A DNA stretch of 64,000 nt from Clostridia bacterium (GTDB lineage: Bacteria > Bacillota > Clostridia > Oscillospirales > Acutalibacteraceae). A model generated the notes under the pieces. It saw only the letters and a list, made by a program, of their open reading frames with translations. It made no database searches and was not told the origin of the DNA. The position numbers and the translations under genes are program-made. Positions 41,460-50,862 of the stretch are shown here, one piece after another (position 1 is the first letter of the stretch; every line of letters starts with the position of its first letter). The stretch covers positions 50,544 through 114,543 of the forward strand of contig JAFQRA010000031.1 of the NCBI GenBank assembly GCA_017410325.1, in the 5' to 3' direction.

Positions 41460-44096
41460 ATGGAATGGACAGGTCTTAACCAGTTAAGAGAAAAATATCT
41501 CGCTTTTTTTGAGTCGAAGGGTCACCTGAGAATGCCGAGCTTCTCACTCGTGCCTCAGGGCGACAAGAGCATACTGCTCATCAACGCAGGTATGACTCCT
41601 ATGAAAAAATACTTCACGGGCGAAGTAACCCCTCCCAGCAAGAGAGTTACAACCTGCCAGAAGTGTATCCGTACACCCGATATCGAAAACGTCGGCAAGA
41701 CGGCACGCCACGGCACTTATTTTGAAATGCTCGGCAACTTCTCCTTCGGCGATTACTTCAAGCGCGAGGCTACGGCATGGGCTTGGGAGTTCTTCACAAA
41801 GGTGCTTGAAATTCCCGCAGAGCTTCTCTACGTCAGCGTTTATCTTGAGGACGATGAAGCCTACGATATCTGGACAAAAGAGGTCGGCGTTGACCCGTCA
41901 CACATGGTGCGCTTCGGCAAAGAGGACAACTTCTGGGAGCACGGTGCAGGCCCCTGCGGCCCCTGTTCCGAAATCTATTTTGACAGAGGCCCTTCAAAGG
42001 GCTGCGGCAGCCCCGACTGTAAGGTGGGCTGTGAGTGTGACAGATTTATCGAGGTCTGGAACCTTGTTTTCACCCAGTTTGAAAACGACGGCAAGAACAA
42101 TTACACACGCCTTGCAAACCCCAATATCGACACGGGTATGGGCCTTGAAAGACTTGCCTGCATTATGCAGGACGTTGAAAACCTTTTTGAGGTTGACACT
42201 GTCCGCAACATTATGAAGCATATTATCGATATTTCCGGTGTTGAATACCACACGGACGAAAAGAAGGATGTTTCCCTTCGCGTTATCACCGACCACATCA
42301 GAAGCACCACCTTTATGGTAGGCGACGGTGTAATCCCCTCCAACAGCGGCAGAGGCTATGTTTTAAGAAGACTTCTCCGCCGTGCGGCAAGACACGGCAG
42401 ACTCATCGGTATAGACAGACCCTTCCTTGCAGAGGTCTGCGACACCGTAGTTGCCGAAAATGCAAACGCCTACCCCAACCTTGTTGAAAAGCAGGACTAC
42501 ATTAAAAAGGTTATTGCAATGGAGGAGGAAAGCTTCTACAAGACCATTGATTCGGGCCTCGTTCTGCTTAACGAGATGATGGAAAAGGCTGAAAACGGTG
42601 TTCTTTCGGGCGAGGATGCTTTCAAGCTTCAGGATACCTACGGCTTCCCGATTGACCTTACGAAGGAAATCGTAAGCGAAAAGAATATGACGGTTGACGA
42701 GGAAAAGTTCCGTCAGCTTGTCGAGGAGGCAAGACTCAAGGCAAAGAGCGTAAAGAGAAACGCTGCCGATTCCGATTGGAGAAGCAACGGCGTTTCATTC
42801 AAGGATATCGAAAAAACTCAGTTTACGGGCTACACCGAAAACAATACTCAGGCCACGGTACTTGCCCTTGTTGCCGACGGTGAAAGAAAGGATTTCATCA
42901 ACGACGGCGACAACGCAGTTATCGTTCTTGATAAAACCTCCTTCTACGCCGAAAGCGGCGGCCAGGTCGGCGACAGCGGCGTAATCAGAATAGGCGACAG
43001 CGTTTTTGAGGTTGCCAAAACAACAAAAGATCCCGACGGCGCATATCTCCACCAGGGCACGCTTGTCGGTGACGGTATAAAGGTCGGCGACAAGGCTGTT
43101 ACCGTTTACAACGAGGATGCAAGAAAGGCCACAATGAGAAATCATACGGCTGCCCACCTTCTCCAGGCGGCACTGCGTGAAACTCTCGGTTCACACGTTG
43201 AGCAGGCAGGTCAGCTTGTAAGCGATACTGCTATGAGATTTGACTTTACTCACTTCTCCGCACTTACTTCCGAGGAAATTGCAACGGTTGAAAGCAAGGT
43301 TAACGAAATCGTTCTTTCGGCACTCGACGTTACTTCAACGGAAATGCCCATTGAAGAAGCAAAGAAAATGGGCGCAATGGCACTTTTCGGCGAGAAGTAC
43401 GGCGACGTTGTACGCGTTGTAAAGGCAGGCGAATTTTCAACTGAGCTTTGCGGCGGCACACACGTTGACAATACGGGCAAGCTCGGTCTGTTCAAGATTG
43501 TTTCCGAGTCCTCCGTTGCGGCAGGCGTAAGAAGAATCGAAGCCGTTACGGGCAAGGGCGTGCTTGAATATATCGCATCGCTCAACAGCCTTGTTGTAAA
43601 TACGGCAAAGGCAATGAAGCTCACAAACATAAACGAGCTTGAGCGCAAGGCAGCAGCCGTTGTTGCGGAAATCAAGGACAAGGAAAGAGAAATTGCCGCA
43701 CTTTCCGCACAGCTTACAGACCTTAAGTCTGCCGATATCTTCTCTGCACCCGAGGCAGTCGGCGCAGTTAAGCTCATCACTGCAAGGGTTGAGGATATGT
43801 CTGCGGACGATATCCGTTCACTCGGTGACAAGGCAAAGGAACAGGGTGACAATATTGTTGCCGTCATTGCCTGTGTCAACAATGAAAAGGGCAGTGCAAA
43901 TATTGCGGTTGCCTGCGGTAAATCGGCAGTTGCGGCAGGTGCAAATGCAGGTGCCATTGTCCGTGCGGTTGCACAGCTTGCAGGCGGTAACGGCGGCGGC
44001 AAGCCCGATTTTGCAATGGCAGGCGCAAAAGACCTTTCAAAGCTTGACGAAGCTGTGAAGGCGGCAAACGGTATTGTTGCAGGAATGCTCAAATAA
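41460..44096 (+). CDS. alaS: Alanyl-tRNA synthetase
   Basis: Charges tRNA-Ala; 878 residues, full length. The ATG at 41460 (MEWTGLNQLREKYLAFFESK) has a GAAAGGA site; a TTG three codons upstream is not needed. The class II catalytic core is at 1-240 (GMTPMKKYF, PCGPCSEIYFD, and the Cys-rich GCGSPDCKVGCECDRF). A tRNA-recognition helical region follows. The editing domain at about 560-720 has HTAAHLLQAALRE and CGGTHVDNTG, which carry the zinc ligands. The C-Ala domain is at about 740-878. No T-box leader is seen. It is followed closely by the HIT gene. Confidence 0.98.
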   Translation: MEWTGLNQLREKYLAFFESKGHLRMPSFSLVPQGDKSILLINAGMTPMKKYFTGEVTPPSKRVTTCQKCIRTPDIENVGKTARHGTYFEMLGNFSFGDYFKREATAWAWEFFTKVLEIPAELLYVSVYLEDDEAYDIWTKEVGVDPSHMVRFGKEDNFWEHGAGPCGPCSEIYFDRGPSKGCGSPDCKVGCECDRFIEVWNLVFTQFENDGKNNYTRLANPNIDTGMGLERLACIMQDVENLFEVDTVRNIMKHIIDISGVEYHTDEKKDVSLRVITDHIRSTTFMVGDGVIPSNSGRGYVLRRLLRRAARHGRLIGIDRPFLAEVCDTVVAENANAYPNLVEKQDYIKKVIAMEEESFYKTIDSGLVLLNEMMEKAENGVLSGEDAFKLQDTYGFPIDLTKEIVSEKNMTVDEEKFRQLVEEARLKAKSVKRNAADSDWRSNGVSFKDIEKTQFTGYTENNTQATVLALVADGERKDFINDGDNAVIVLDKTSFYAESGGQVGDSGVIRIGDSVFEVAKTTKDPDGAYLHQGTLVGDGIKVGDKAVTVYNEDARKATMRNHTAAHLLQAALRETLGSHVEQAGQLVSDTAMRFDFTHFSALTSEEIATVESKVNEIVLSALDVTSTEMPIEEAKKMGAMALFGEKYGDVVRVVKAGEFSTELCGGTHVDNTGKLGLFKIVSESSVAAGVRRIEAVTGKGVLEYIASLNSLVVNTAKAMKLTNINELERKAAAVVAEIKDKEREIAALSAQLTDLKSADIFSAPEAVGAVKLITARVEDMSADDIRSLGDKAKEQGDNIVAVIACVNNEKGSANIAVACGKSAVAAGANAGAIVRAVAQLAGGNGGGKPDFAMAGAKDLSKLDEAVKAANGIVAGMLK

Positions 44097-44125
44097 AGAA
44101 TATAAAAACGAAAGGAGATTATAAA

Positions 44126-44467
44126 ATGTCCGATTGTATTTTCTGTAAAATAGCTGCAGGAGAAATTCCGAGCAAAAAGGCTTACGAGGACGATAAGGTT
44201 CTGGCTTTTTACGACCTTGACCCTCAGGCACCCACTCATATACTTGTTATTCCCAAGGAGCACATAAAATCGGCCGCAGAAATTGACGAGAGCAACTCCG
44301 CACTTGTTGCTCACATTTTCGAGGTTGCCGCAAAGCTGGCAAAAGAGCTTTCGCTTGACAACGGCTTCCGCGTAGTTACCAATTGCGGCGAAAGTGCCGG
44401 CCAGAGCGTGCACCACATCCACTTCCACCTTCTCGGCGGGAGAGACTTCACCTGGCCTCCGGGTTGA
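44126..44467 (+). CDS. HIT-family nucleotide hydrolase (Hint-like)
   Basis: A 113-residue histidine-triad protein that hydrolyses AMP- or GMP-linked substrates such as aminoacyl adenylates. The triad is VHHIHFHLLGG near the C-terminus, with the N-terminal CIFCKI and the central VIPKEHI of the Hint branch. An AAAGGAG site precedes the ATG. It lies directly after alaS, which suits clean-up of aminoacyl-adenylate by-products (inference). Confidence 0.95.
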   Translation: MSDCIFCKIAAGEIPSKKAYEDDKVLAFYDLDPQAPTHILVIPKEHIKSAAEIDESNSALVAHIFEVAAKLAKELSLDNGFRVVTNCGESAGQSVHHIHFHLLGGRDFTWPPG

Positions 44468-44494
44468 TTAGATTAATTGAAAGGAACGATTACA

Positions 44495-45034
44495 ATGTCC
44501 GGATTTTACACAATGAATATTGCAGGACTTGAAAGGCAGCTGCCCATTTGTCCGCTCAACGAAAATATAGATATTGCAGGCTTCATCATTTTCGGCGATG
44601 TTGAACTGACGGTAAAGGCGAGCGAGGAGCTGCTTAAAAGGTGCCCCGAGTTTGATTACATAGTCACACCCGAGGCAAAGAGTATTCCGCTTGCATACGA
44701 AATGTCCCGTCAGAGCGGCAAGAAATATTTTGTTGCAAGAAAGCGCAAAAAGCTCTATATGCAAAATCCCGTTGAGGTCAACGTCCGCTCAATCACAACC
44801 GATGCCGTACAGACGCTTATTCTTGACGGTTCGGACGGAGAACAGATAAGAGGCAAGCGTGTTGTCGTGCTGGACGACGTTATCAGCACGGGTGAATCGC
44901 TTAAGGCTATGGATGCACTTATGGAAAAATTTGACGTTGAGGTTGTCGCAAAGGCCGCAGTGCTTGCGGAGGGCGATGCCGCGGACAGAACGGATATAAT
45001 TTTCCTCGAAAAGCTGCCTCTGCTTTTTAAATGA
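44495..45034 (+). CDS. Purine phosphoribosyltransferase-like protein
   Basis: Type I phosphoribosyltransferase of 179 residues. The start at 44495 is chosen for its AAAGGAACG site. The PRPP-binding motif VVVLDDVISTGES lies at about residues 127-139. The flexible-loop region (YMQNPVEVNVRS) and the early VTPEAKSIPLAYEMS resemble adenine/xanthine phosphoribosyltransferases. The base acted on cannot be told from motifs alone. The stop overlaps the next gene by 4 bp. Confidence 0.85.
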   Translation: MSGFYTMNIAGLERQLPICPLNENIDIAGFIIFGDVELTVKASEELLKRCPEFDYIVTPEAKSIPLAYEMSRQSGKKYFVARKRKKLYMQNPVEVNVRSITTDAVQTLILDGSDGEQIRGKRVVVLDDVISTGESLKAMDALMEKFDVEVVAKAAVLAEGDAADRTDIIFLEKLPLLFK

Positions 45035-46572
45035 TTTTACGTCCCCTTGCGCTGATAGGTTTCAGCTTTACGCTTACCTTTCTGGCGCTCAGCCTTTTCG
45101 AAGACTCGGCTCTTGTTATTTCTGTCAGTGCAGCCGCCTGCCTGATTATCTGCTTTTTTGCAAAACGGCTTAAGGGCAGATGGACAGCAGAGATTTTTCT
45201 TTTGTGCGTAATCTGTGCCTGCCTGTGGTTTTCTCTTCACGACAGCTTTGTTTATAAGACTGCCGTAAGCTATGCAGGCAGTAACACTCAGGTGACTGCA
45301 AGAATAATAAGCTTGCCCGAAAGAAGCGAAAAGGGCTGGTTCTATACGCTTAAGTCAAGTGAAATCGGCGGTGAAAAGGCTGAATATAAAATAAGCTTTT
45401 TTTCAAAAGAGCTGCTCGATGCCGAGCCCTATGACGAAATCAGCTTCAGAGCAGAGCTATACAGCATTGATGCTTCGGAGACCCAATCCTACTACAAGCC
45501 CAAGGGCATATACTTACAGTCCTTCTGGCACAGTAAAAGCGTGATTACAAAAGCCGCGGACAGGCCGATAGGCTATTATCTGCTCAAAGCCAAGGAATAC
45601 GCAGTCAAACGCCTCGGCACAGTTATGGGCGGAAAAGAAGCAGACCTTGCCGCAGCTATGCTTACGGGTGACAAAAGCGGGCTTTCCGATGAAACCGTTG
45701 CGGCTTTTGCACGGGCAGGGCTTTCACACGCGATGGCGGTTTCGGGCCTTCATATGAGCATAATAGTAATGGGGCTTTATAAACTACTTATGCTTTTCTG
45801 CCGCCGTATCAGGTGGCTGCCGGGTATCGTGTGTACCCTGGTCAGCTTCGTCTATGCAGGTGTAGCGGGCTTTTCAATGTCGGCAGTGCGTTCGTGCCTT
45901 ATGATAACGGTTATGCTTTTGGGCTCAGCGTTTTTCAGGCGGTCGGATTCACTCAATTCACTGGGTCTGGCGGCGCTGATAATAACGCTTGTCAATCCCT
46001 TGGCGGTGCTCGACTGGTCGTTTATGCTCTCGTTTTCCGCAACGCTCGGAATTATACTGTGCTCGAAACATATCAATCTGATATCATGCAGGGTATCGGA
46101 AAGAATAAAATTGAGAGCGTTGAGATATCTTGTCCGTACAGTTGTTGCTACGGCTTTGATATCTCTGGCGGCAACGGTGTTCTGCCTGCCCGTAACGCTG
46201 TTTTTTATCGGCGGTGTTTCACTTGTGTTTCTTCCTGCAAACCTGCTTACCCTGTACGCCGTGCCCCTTGCACTCGTTTCGGCAATTTCTGCTCTTCCGT
46301 CCTGGGGAGTGCTTTCAGAGCTTGCGGCAGAGCTGTGCTCGGCAGTTTGCGGATTTATTTTAAAAATTACTCATTGGCTGGCCTGCTTTGAATTTGCGTA
46401 CATAAGCACGGATTATACGCTTGTAAAACTGAGCTTTACGGCCGTTGCGGCGGTAATTGCGCTTGAACGGTTTGTGTTAAAGGACAACAGCAAATTTTTA
46501 AGGTCAGCCGTTTTAACGGTATCATTTGCCGTGGTGGTTAATATTGTTTTAATGATTTTTTTGAACGGATGA
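45031..46572 (+). CDS. ComEC/Rec2-family membrane protein without the hydrolase domain
   Basis: Polytopic membrane protein of 513 residues. After an N-terminal soluble DUF4131-like part (about 50-160) comes the competence domain: AAMLTGDKSGLSDETVAAFA, then RAGLSHAMAVSGLHMSIIV and AGFSMSAVRSCLMITVML. ComEC forms the inner-membrane channel for transforming DNA. Full-length ComEC proteins (about 750 residues) end in a metallo-beta-lactamase-like domain, absent here. Either a natural short form or a non-uptake role is possible. It precedes holA, a common neighbour of comEC in Bacillota. Confidence 0.82.
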   Translation: MILRPLALIGFSFTLTFLALSLFEDSALVISVSAAACLIICFFAKRLKGRWTAEIFLLCVICACLWFSLHDSFVYKTAVSYAGSNTQVTARIISLPERSEKGWFYTLKSSEIGGEKAEYKISFFSKELLDAEPYDEISFRAELYSIDASETQSYYKPKGIYLQSFWHSKSVITKAADRPIGYYLLKAKEYAVKRLGTVMGGKEADLAAAMLTGDKSGLSDETVAAFARAGLSHAMAVSGLHMSIIVMGLYKLLMLFCRRIRWLPGIVCTLVSFVYAGVAGFSMSAVRSCLMITVMLLGSAFFRRSDSLNSLGLAALIITLVNPLAVLDWSFMLSFSATLGIILCSKHINLISCRVSERIKLRALRYLVRTVVATALISLAATVFCLPVTLFFIGGVSLVFLPANLLTLYAVPLALVSAISALPSWGVLSELAAELCSAVCGFILKITHWLACFEFAYISTDYTLVKLSFTAVAAVIALERFVLKDNSKFLRSAVLTVSFAVVVNIVLMIFLNG

Positions 46573-46588
46573 AAAGGAGGTGTAAGCT

Positions 46589-47620
46589 GTGGCATTTTTA
46601 AACGAGCAGGATTTTAAAAAGCAGATATCCTCGGGCGAATTGCCGCCGCTTTGCCTTGTTTTCGGCAATGAGGATTATCTGAAAAAGCACTACGTCTCCC
46701 TGCTTGAAAAGAAGAGTGTGGATGAGGCTATGGCGCAGTTCAATCTTCACCGCATCAACGGCGAAAATTTTGTTTTTGACGAGCTTTATCAGGTTTCGCA
46801 GTCAATGCCGTTTATGAGCGATTACAGCTGCGTTGTCGTCAAGGACCTTGCCGTTGACAAAATGAAGAATGACGATTTTGACGTGCTTCTGGATTTGCTT
46901 GGCGACCCTCCCGAAACCTGCGTTATGGTTTTCTGGATGGACGGCGTTCAGCTTGACGAAAAGAAGGATAAAACCAAGCAGTTTATTGAAGCCGTCAATC
47001 AGGCCGGTGTTGTGCTCAGGCTTGATAAAATGAGCGGTACGGCACTTTTCAAGCTCCTTGAAAACGGCGCAAAAAAACGGGGCTGTGAAATGAGCAGGGA
47101 TTCGTCGTCCTACCTTGTAAAAAGGGTCGGCGATGAGCTGAATTTACTGCTCAACGAGCTCGACAAGCTCTGCTTTTATAAAGGCGGGGGCGAAATCACA
47201 AGGCGTGATATTGACGAAATCTGCGTGCGAAGTCTTGATGCAAGCGTGTTTGATTTGTCAAAGGCACTCGTCAGCGGCACGGCACAGCAGGCGTTCGATA
47301 TACTGGGCGATTTGTTGGCGCAAAAGGAAAAGCCCGTCGTAATTCTCGGCACTCTGGTTTCGGCTTACGTTGATATGTACCGTGCTCAGGTTGCCCTTGC
47401 CTCGGGTGAGAATGCGGATGCCGCCGCTTCGGTTTTCAACTATAAAAGAAAAGAATTCAGGCTGAAAAATGCTGCCCGTAACAGTGCAAATATGAGCCTT
47501 GAGCAGATAAGAAGCTGCCTGGATATTCTTGCAGATGCCGATATGCGCCTTAAAAGCACGGCGCTTGATGAACGAAGAATACTTGAAGAGGTTATGCTCA
47601 AACTGATTTTAATGAGCTGA
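46589..47620 (+). CDS. holA: DNA polymerase III subunit delta
   Basis: Clamp-loader delta subunit of 343 residues, which opens the sliding clamp. The GTG start at 46589 has a perfect AAGGAGG site. Domain I begins LCLVFGNEDYL; the middle has LVKRVGDELNLLLNELDKLC, and the C-terminal collar domain RKEFRLKNAARN and STALDERRILEEVMLKLI. Position and length fit the family. Confidence 0.93.
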   Translation: MAFLNEQDFKKQISSGELPPLCLVFGNEDYLKKHYVSLLEKKSVDEAMAQFNLHRINGENFVFDELYQVSQSMPFMSDYSCVVVKDLAVDKMKNDDFDVLLDLLGDPPETCVMVFWMDGVQLDEKKDKTKQFIEAVNQAGVVLRLDKMSGTALFKLLENGAKKRGCEMSRDSSSYLVKRVGDELNLLLNELDKLCFYKGGGEITRRDIDEICVRSLDASVFDLSKALVSGTAQQAFDILGDLLAQKEKPVVILGTLVSAYVDMYRAQVALASGENADAAASVFNYKRKEFRLKNAARNSANMSLEQIRSCLDILADADMRLKSTALDERRILEEVMLKLILMS

Positions 47621-47625
47621 ATAAA

Positions 47626-48219
47626 ATGATTAGATTAAAGCAGGCTGTAATTGTTGAAGGTAAATACGACAAAATCCGTCTGGAATCGTTGCTCGATGCA
47701 ACAATAATTCCGACGGACGGCTTTGCAATTTTCAAAGACAAAGAGAAACAAAAGCTCATCCGCCGCCTTGCCGAAAAAAACGGTATACTCATTCTCACCG
47801 ACAGCGATTCGGCAGGCTTCAAAATCCGCTCTTTTTTAGGCGGAAGCATACCGAAGGAAAAAGTTACCCACGCTTACATCCCTGATGTTTTGGGCAAGGA
47901 AAAACGCAAGGCCGAGCCTTCAAAAGAGGGCAAGATAGGCGTTGAGGGTATGCGCACCGAGGCTTTGCTCAGCGCACTTGAAAAGGCGGGCGTGCTCTGC
48001 GAGGAAACAAAGGGAAAATCGAGAGCGGTTGCGGTTGCTGACCTTTTTGAGGACGGTATAAGCGGCGGCGAAAACAGCAGGGCAAGGCGTGAAAAGCTGC
48101 TTAAATTTCTCGGCTTGCCGCAGCGGCTTTCCACATCCGCTTTACTCGATATGATTAACACCTTTATGAGCTTTGAGGAATACAAAGCCGCAGTTAAAAG
48201 GATTGATGAAGATGAATGA
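47626..48219 (+). CDS. rnmV: Ribonuclease M5 (Toprim + DUF4093)
   Basis: Matures 5S rRNA by double-strand cleavage in Bacillota. It has 197 residues. The Toprim domain (about 1-110) shows the catalytic Glu in VIVEGKYD and the paired acids in LTDSDSAGF. The C-terminal DUF4093-type region (about 115-190) contains VADLFEDGISGG and FLGLPQRLSTSALLDMIN. It starts 5 bp after holA and overlaps ispD by 8 bp. Confidence 0.9.
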   Translation: MIRLKQAVIVEGKYDKIRLESLLDATIIPTDGFAIFKDKEKQKLIRRLAEKNGILILTDSDSAGFKIRSFLGGSIPKEKVTHAYIPDVLGKEKRKAEPSKEGKIGVEGMRTEALLSALEKAGVLCEETKGKSRAVAVADLFEDGISGGENSRARREKLLKFLGLPQRLSTSALLDMINTFMSFEEYKAAVKRIDEDE

Positions 48220-48898
48220 AGAACGCTTTGTCAGCGCCGTAATAGTTGCCGCAGGCAGCTCAAGGCGTATGGGCGGTATCAATAAATTACTGCTCACTCT
48301 TCTGGGCAAAACCGTGCTTGAAAGAACGGTTGAGGCCTTTGATAAAAATGAAAACGTGAACGAAATTGTTCTCGCCGCAAGGGCAGAGGATATTGAAGAA
48401 TATACAGGACTGCTTTCGCGGTACAAAAAGGTCAAATGTATTGTCGAGGGCGGCCAAACAAGGCAGAAAAGCGTTGCCGCCGCCGTTGAGGCGTGCGCTG
48501 CGGAATGTACTCTCCTTGCAATTCACGACGGTGCCAGACCGCTTGTTACACAAAAAATCATCAACGATACCCTTGCCGCCGCTGCCGAGTGCGGAGCCGC
48601 CGCCTGTGCGGTGGAGGTAAAGGACACGGTGAAAATAATTGACGGGAATTCTTTTATTACCGACACGCCCGAAAGGGCTTCGCTTCGTGCCGTGCATACT
48701 CCGCAGTGCTTTGACAAAAAGCTGTACCTTGAGTGTATTGACGAATTGGGCGAAGCGGCAAAGGATATGACGGACGACTGCCGTCTTGCAGAGCTTTGCG
48801 GCAAAAAGGTCAAGCTCGTTGCAAGCTCGTACACGAATATCAAAATCACCACGGCGGAGGATATACCCTTTGCTGAAAGTATACTGAAGGGGGAATGA
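48212..48898 (+). CDS. ispD: 2-C-methyl-D-erythritol 4-phosphate cytidylyltransferase
   Basis: Third enzyme of the non-mevalonate (MEP) isoprenoid pathway, 228 residues. The start at 48212 (MNEERFVSA) is set by AAAGGA 9 bases upstream. Motifs are VIVAAGSSRRMGGINKLLL (CTP binding), HDGARPLV, AVEVKDTVK, HTPQCF and the C-terminal NIKITTAEDI. It is followed 3 bp later by ispF, so both steps are co-expressed. Confidence 0.96.
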   Translation: MNEERFVSAVIVAAGSSRRMGGINKLLLTLLGKTVLERTVEAFDKNENVNEIVLAARAEDIEEYTGLLSRYKKVKCIVEGGQTRQKSVAAAVEACAAECTLLAIHDGARPLVTQKIINDTLAAAAECGAAACAVEVKDTVKIIDGNSFITDTPERASLRAVHTPQCFDKKLYLECIDELGEAAKDMTDDCRLAELCGKKVKLVASSYTNIKITTAEDIPFAESILKGE

Positions 48899-48901
48899 GC
48901 A

Positions 48902-49378
48902 ATGCTCAGAATAGGTCACGGCTACGATGTACACCGCCTTGTCGAAGGCAGAAAACTCATTCTCGGCGGAGTTGAAATTGAACACAGCCTCGGCCTTTTG
49001 GGACATTCGGATGCCGACGTGCTTCTGCATGCAATAAGCGATGCGCTTTTAGGTGCCGCGGCTATGGGCGATATCGGCGCAATGTTTCCCGATACCGACC
49101 CCGCCTTCAAGGATGCTGACAGCCTTGAGCTTCTGAAGCAGGTTGTTGCAAGGCTTGAAAAAAGCGGGTACTCGGTCGGCAATATCGATGCTACCGTAAT
49201 TGCACAAAAGCCGAAACTAAAGCCCTTTATTGAAAAAATGAGAGAGAATATTGCTCTCGCCTGCGCCTGCGATACCTCGCAGATAAACGTTAAAGCTACC
49301 ACGGAAGAAAGGCTGGGCTTTACGGGAAGCGAAGAGGGCATAGCCGCACACGCCGTGTGTATAATTGAGGTTAAGTAA
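48902..49378 (+). CDS. ispF: 2-C-methyl-D-erythritol 2,4-cyclodiphosphate synthase
   Basis: Forms the cyclic diphosphate in the MEP pathway; trimeric, 158 residues. The signature [20 protein letters not shown] gives the metal ligands Asp and His. [20 protein letters not shown] and the [20 protein letters not shown] end complete the family pattern. The last base of the stop is shared with the next ATG. Confidence 0.97.
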   Translation: MLRIGHGYDVHRLVEGRKLILGGVEIEHSLGLLGHSDADVLLHAISDALLGAAAMGDIGAMFPDTDPAFKDADSLELLKQVVARLEKSGYSVGNIDATVIAQKPKLKPFIEKMRENIALACACDTSQINVKATTEERLGFTGSEEGIAAHAVCIIEVK

Positions 49379-50241
49379 TGTTCGGTTACGTAAAAATCTG
49401 CAAGCCCGAGTTAAAGGTAAAGCATTACGAGGCTTATAAGGGCGTTTACTGCTCGCTTTGTAAAACGCTCAAAAAAGAATACGGCGTTTTGGCTTCGCTT
49501 ACGCTCAACTACGATTTTACTCTGCTTGCCCTTACGCGGTTAGCCTTTGCCGAAGAATGCTGCGGCTTTCGCGACAGCCGCTGTGCATACAATCCGCTTA
49601 AAAAGTGCAAGCAATGTGTAAACGGCAGCAACGAATTATCCTATTCTGCCGCCGCCGCAATGATAATGTGCTACTATAAAGCTGCCGACGATATTTCGGA
49701 CTCGTCTTTTTTAAAGGGACTTGTAAAGCGGATGTTAAAGCCGTATTTTGCACTCAAGCGCAAAAAGGCGATGAAAAAATATCCTGCGCTTGACGGGATA
49801 ATTTCCTGTGCAATGCAAAAGCAGAGCGAAACGGAAATGAGAAAAGAAACGAGCGTGGATTTGGCCGCAGACCCTTCCGCAAAAGCAATGGGTGAAATAC
49901 TTTGCTTTGGCTTTGAGGGCGAGACCAAGGAAAAATTAAGCCGCTTCGGCTACCTTGTCGGGCGCTGGGTTTACCTTATGGATGCGCTTGACGATGCTCA
50001 GGATGACAGAAAGAACAATTCATATAATGTTTTTAATAATATAAATAAAGACTCTGCAAAAAATGAAAAGGAAGCAAGGGATTATGCCGTTGGTGTAATC
50101 AACCTTACCGCAGGTCAGCTTGCAAGGCAGTTCGAGGAAATAAGGCCTGCAAGGTTTGCCGAAATACTGGAAAACATAGTTTACGACGGCCTGCACAATT
50201 CTATGAATGAAGTAATAGGAAAGAAGGAGGAGAAGAAATGA
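49378..50241 (+). CDS. DUF5685-like Cys-containing protein of unknown function
   Basis: A 287-residue protein beginning [20 protein letters not shown], then GVYCSLCKTLKKEYG, the pattern of the DUF5685 family of Clostridia. Cysteines lie in C-x2-C pairs (CSLC, CKQC) and near 60-80. Mid-region helices carry KAADDISD and LMDALDDAQDD, Asp-rich motifs reminiscent of polyprenyl-synthase folds (impression only). It partners the following J-like gene (4-bp overlap), suggesting a joint role. Confidence 0.72.
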   Translation: MFGYVKICKPELKVKHYEAYKGVYCSLCKTLKKEYGVLASLTLNYDFTLLALTRLAFAEECCGFRDSRCAYNPLKKCKQCVNGSNELSYSAAAAMIMCYYKAADDISDSSFLKGLVKRMLKPYFALKRKKAMKKYPALDGIISCAMQKQSETEMRKETSVDLAADPSAKAMGEILCFGFEGETKEKLSRFGYLVGRWVYLMDALDDAQDDRKNNSYNVFNNINKDSAKNEKEARDYAVGVINLTAGQLARQFEEIRPARFAEILENIVYDGLHNSMNEVIGKKEEKK

Positions 50242-50849
50242 AGGATCCCTTTTTTATACTTGGTCTGCATTCGGGCGCAAGTGACGAGCAGGTGCGCGAA
50301 GCGTACAGAAATCTTGCACGCCGCTACGGCGAAGGCGGCGAAAGCCCCAATGCCAAAAAAATGGCGGAGCTTGATGCCGCGTACGATGCAATTATTTTAA
50401 GCCGCACGGGTAACGGACACTCTGCTGCGGGCACCGACTACAGCGGCTACAACACCTACACGCGTTATGACGGCACCTCACCCGATTTCGGGGATATCAG
50501 AGCAAAAATCAACTCGGGCAGGACGGACGAAGCCGAAATTCTGCTTGACGGTATTTCTGCCGATCAGCGTACGGCTGAGTGGTATTACCTCAAGGGTACG
50601 GTTTCCCACCGCAAGGGCTGGCTTGAGGATGCGGCAAGGAATTTTGAGCGTGCCTCACAGCTTGACCCGACCAACCCCGAATACCGCCGTGCCTGCTACA
50701 ATATAAATTCCGACAGGGCAGGCGGCTACCGCACCGAAAGAAAAACGGAAAAGAGCACGGGCTGTGATGCCTGCGACCTTTGCTCGGGTCTGCTTTGTGC
50801 GGATTGCTGCTGTGAATGTATGGGCGGCGACTGTATTCCGTGCTGTTAA
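50238..50849 (+). CDS. J-domain-like protein lacking HPD, with Cys-rich tail
   Basis: A 203-residue protein. The N-terminus (DPFFILGLHSGASDEQVREA, then YRNLARRY) is a J-domain start, but the loop that should read HPD reads GEGGE, so stimulation of DnaK ATPase is unlikely. Residues about 90-150 look like TPR helices (AEWYYLKGTVSHRKGWLEDA). The tail has eleven cysteines in about 30 residues (CDACDLCSGLLCADCCCECM, then CIPCC), suited to metal or Fe-S binding. Its start overlaps the DUF5685-like gene by 4 bp. Confidence 0.8.
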   Translation: MKDPFFILGLHSGASDEQVREAYRNLARRYGEGGESPNAKKMAELDAAYDAIILSRTGNGHSAAGTDYSGYNTYTRYDGTSPDFGDIRAKINSGRTDEAEILLDGISADQRTAEWYYLKGTVSHRKGWLEDAARNFERASQLDPTNPEYRRACYNINSDRAGGYRTERKTEKSTGCDACDLCSGLLCADCCCECMGGDCIPCC

Positions 50850-50862
50850 GAGGTAGTATGAA

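Noticed and set aside
43250-44428. Long minus-strand open frame (392 codons) opposite alaS
   Set aside because: It mirrors the codon bias of alaS, has no ribosome site or family pattern, and the plus-strand gene is certain.
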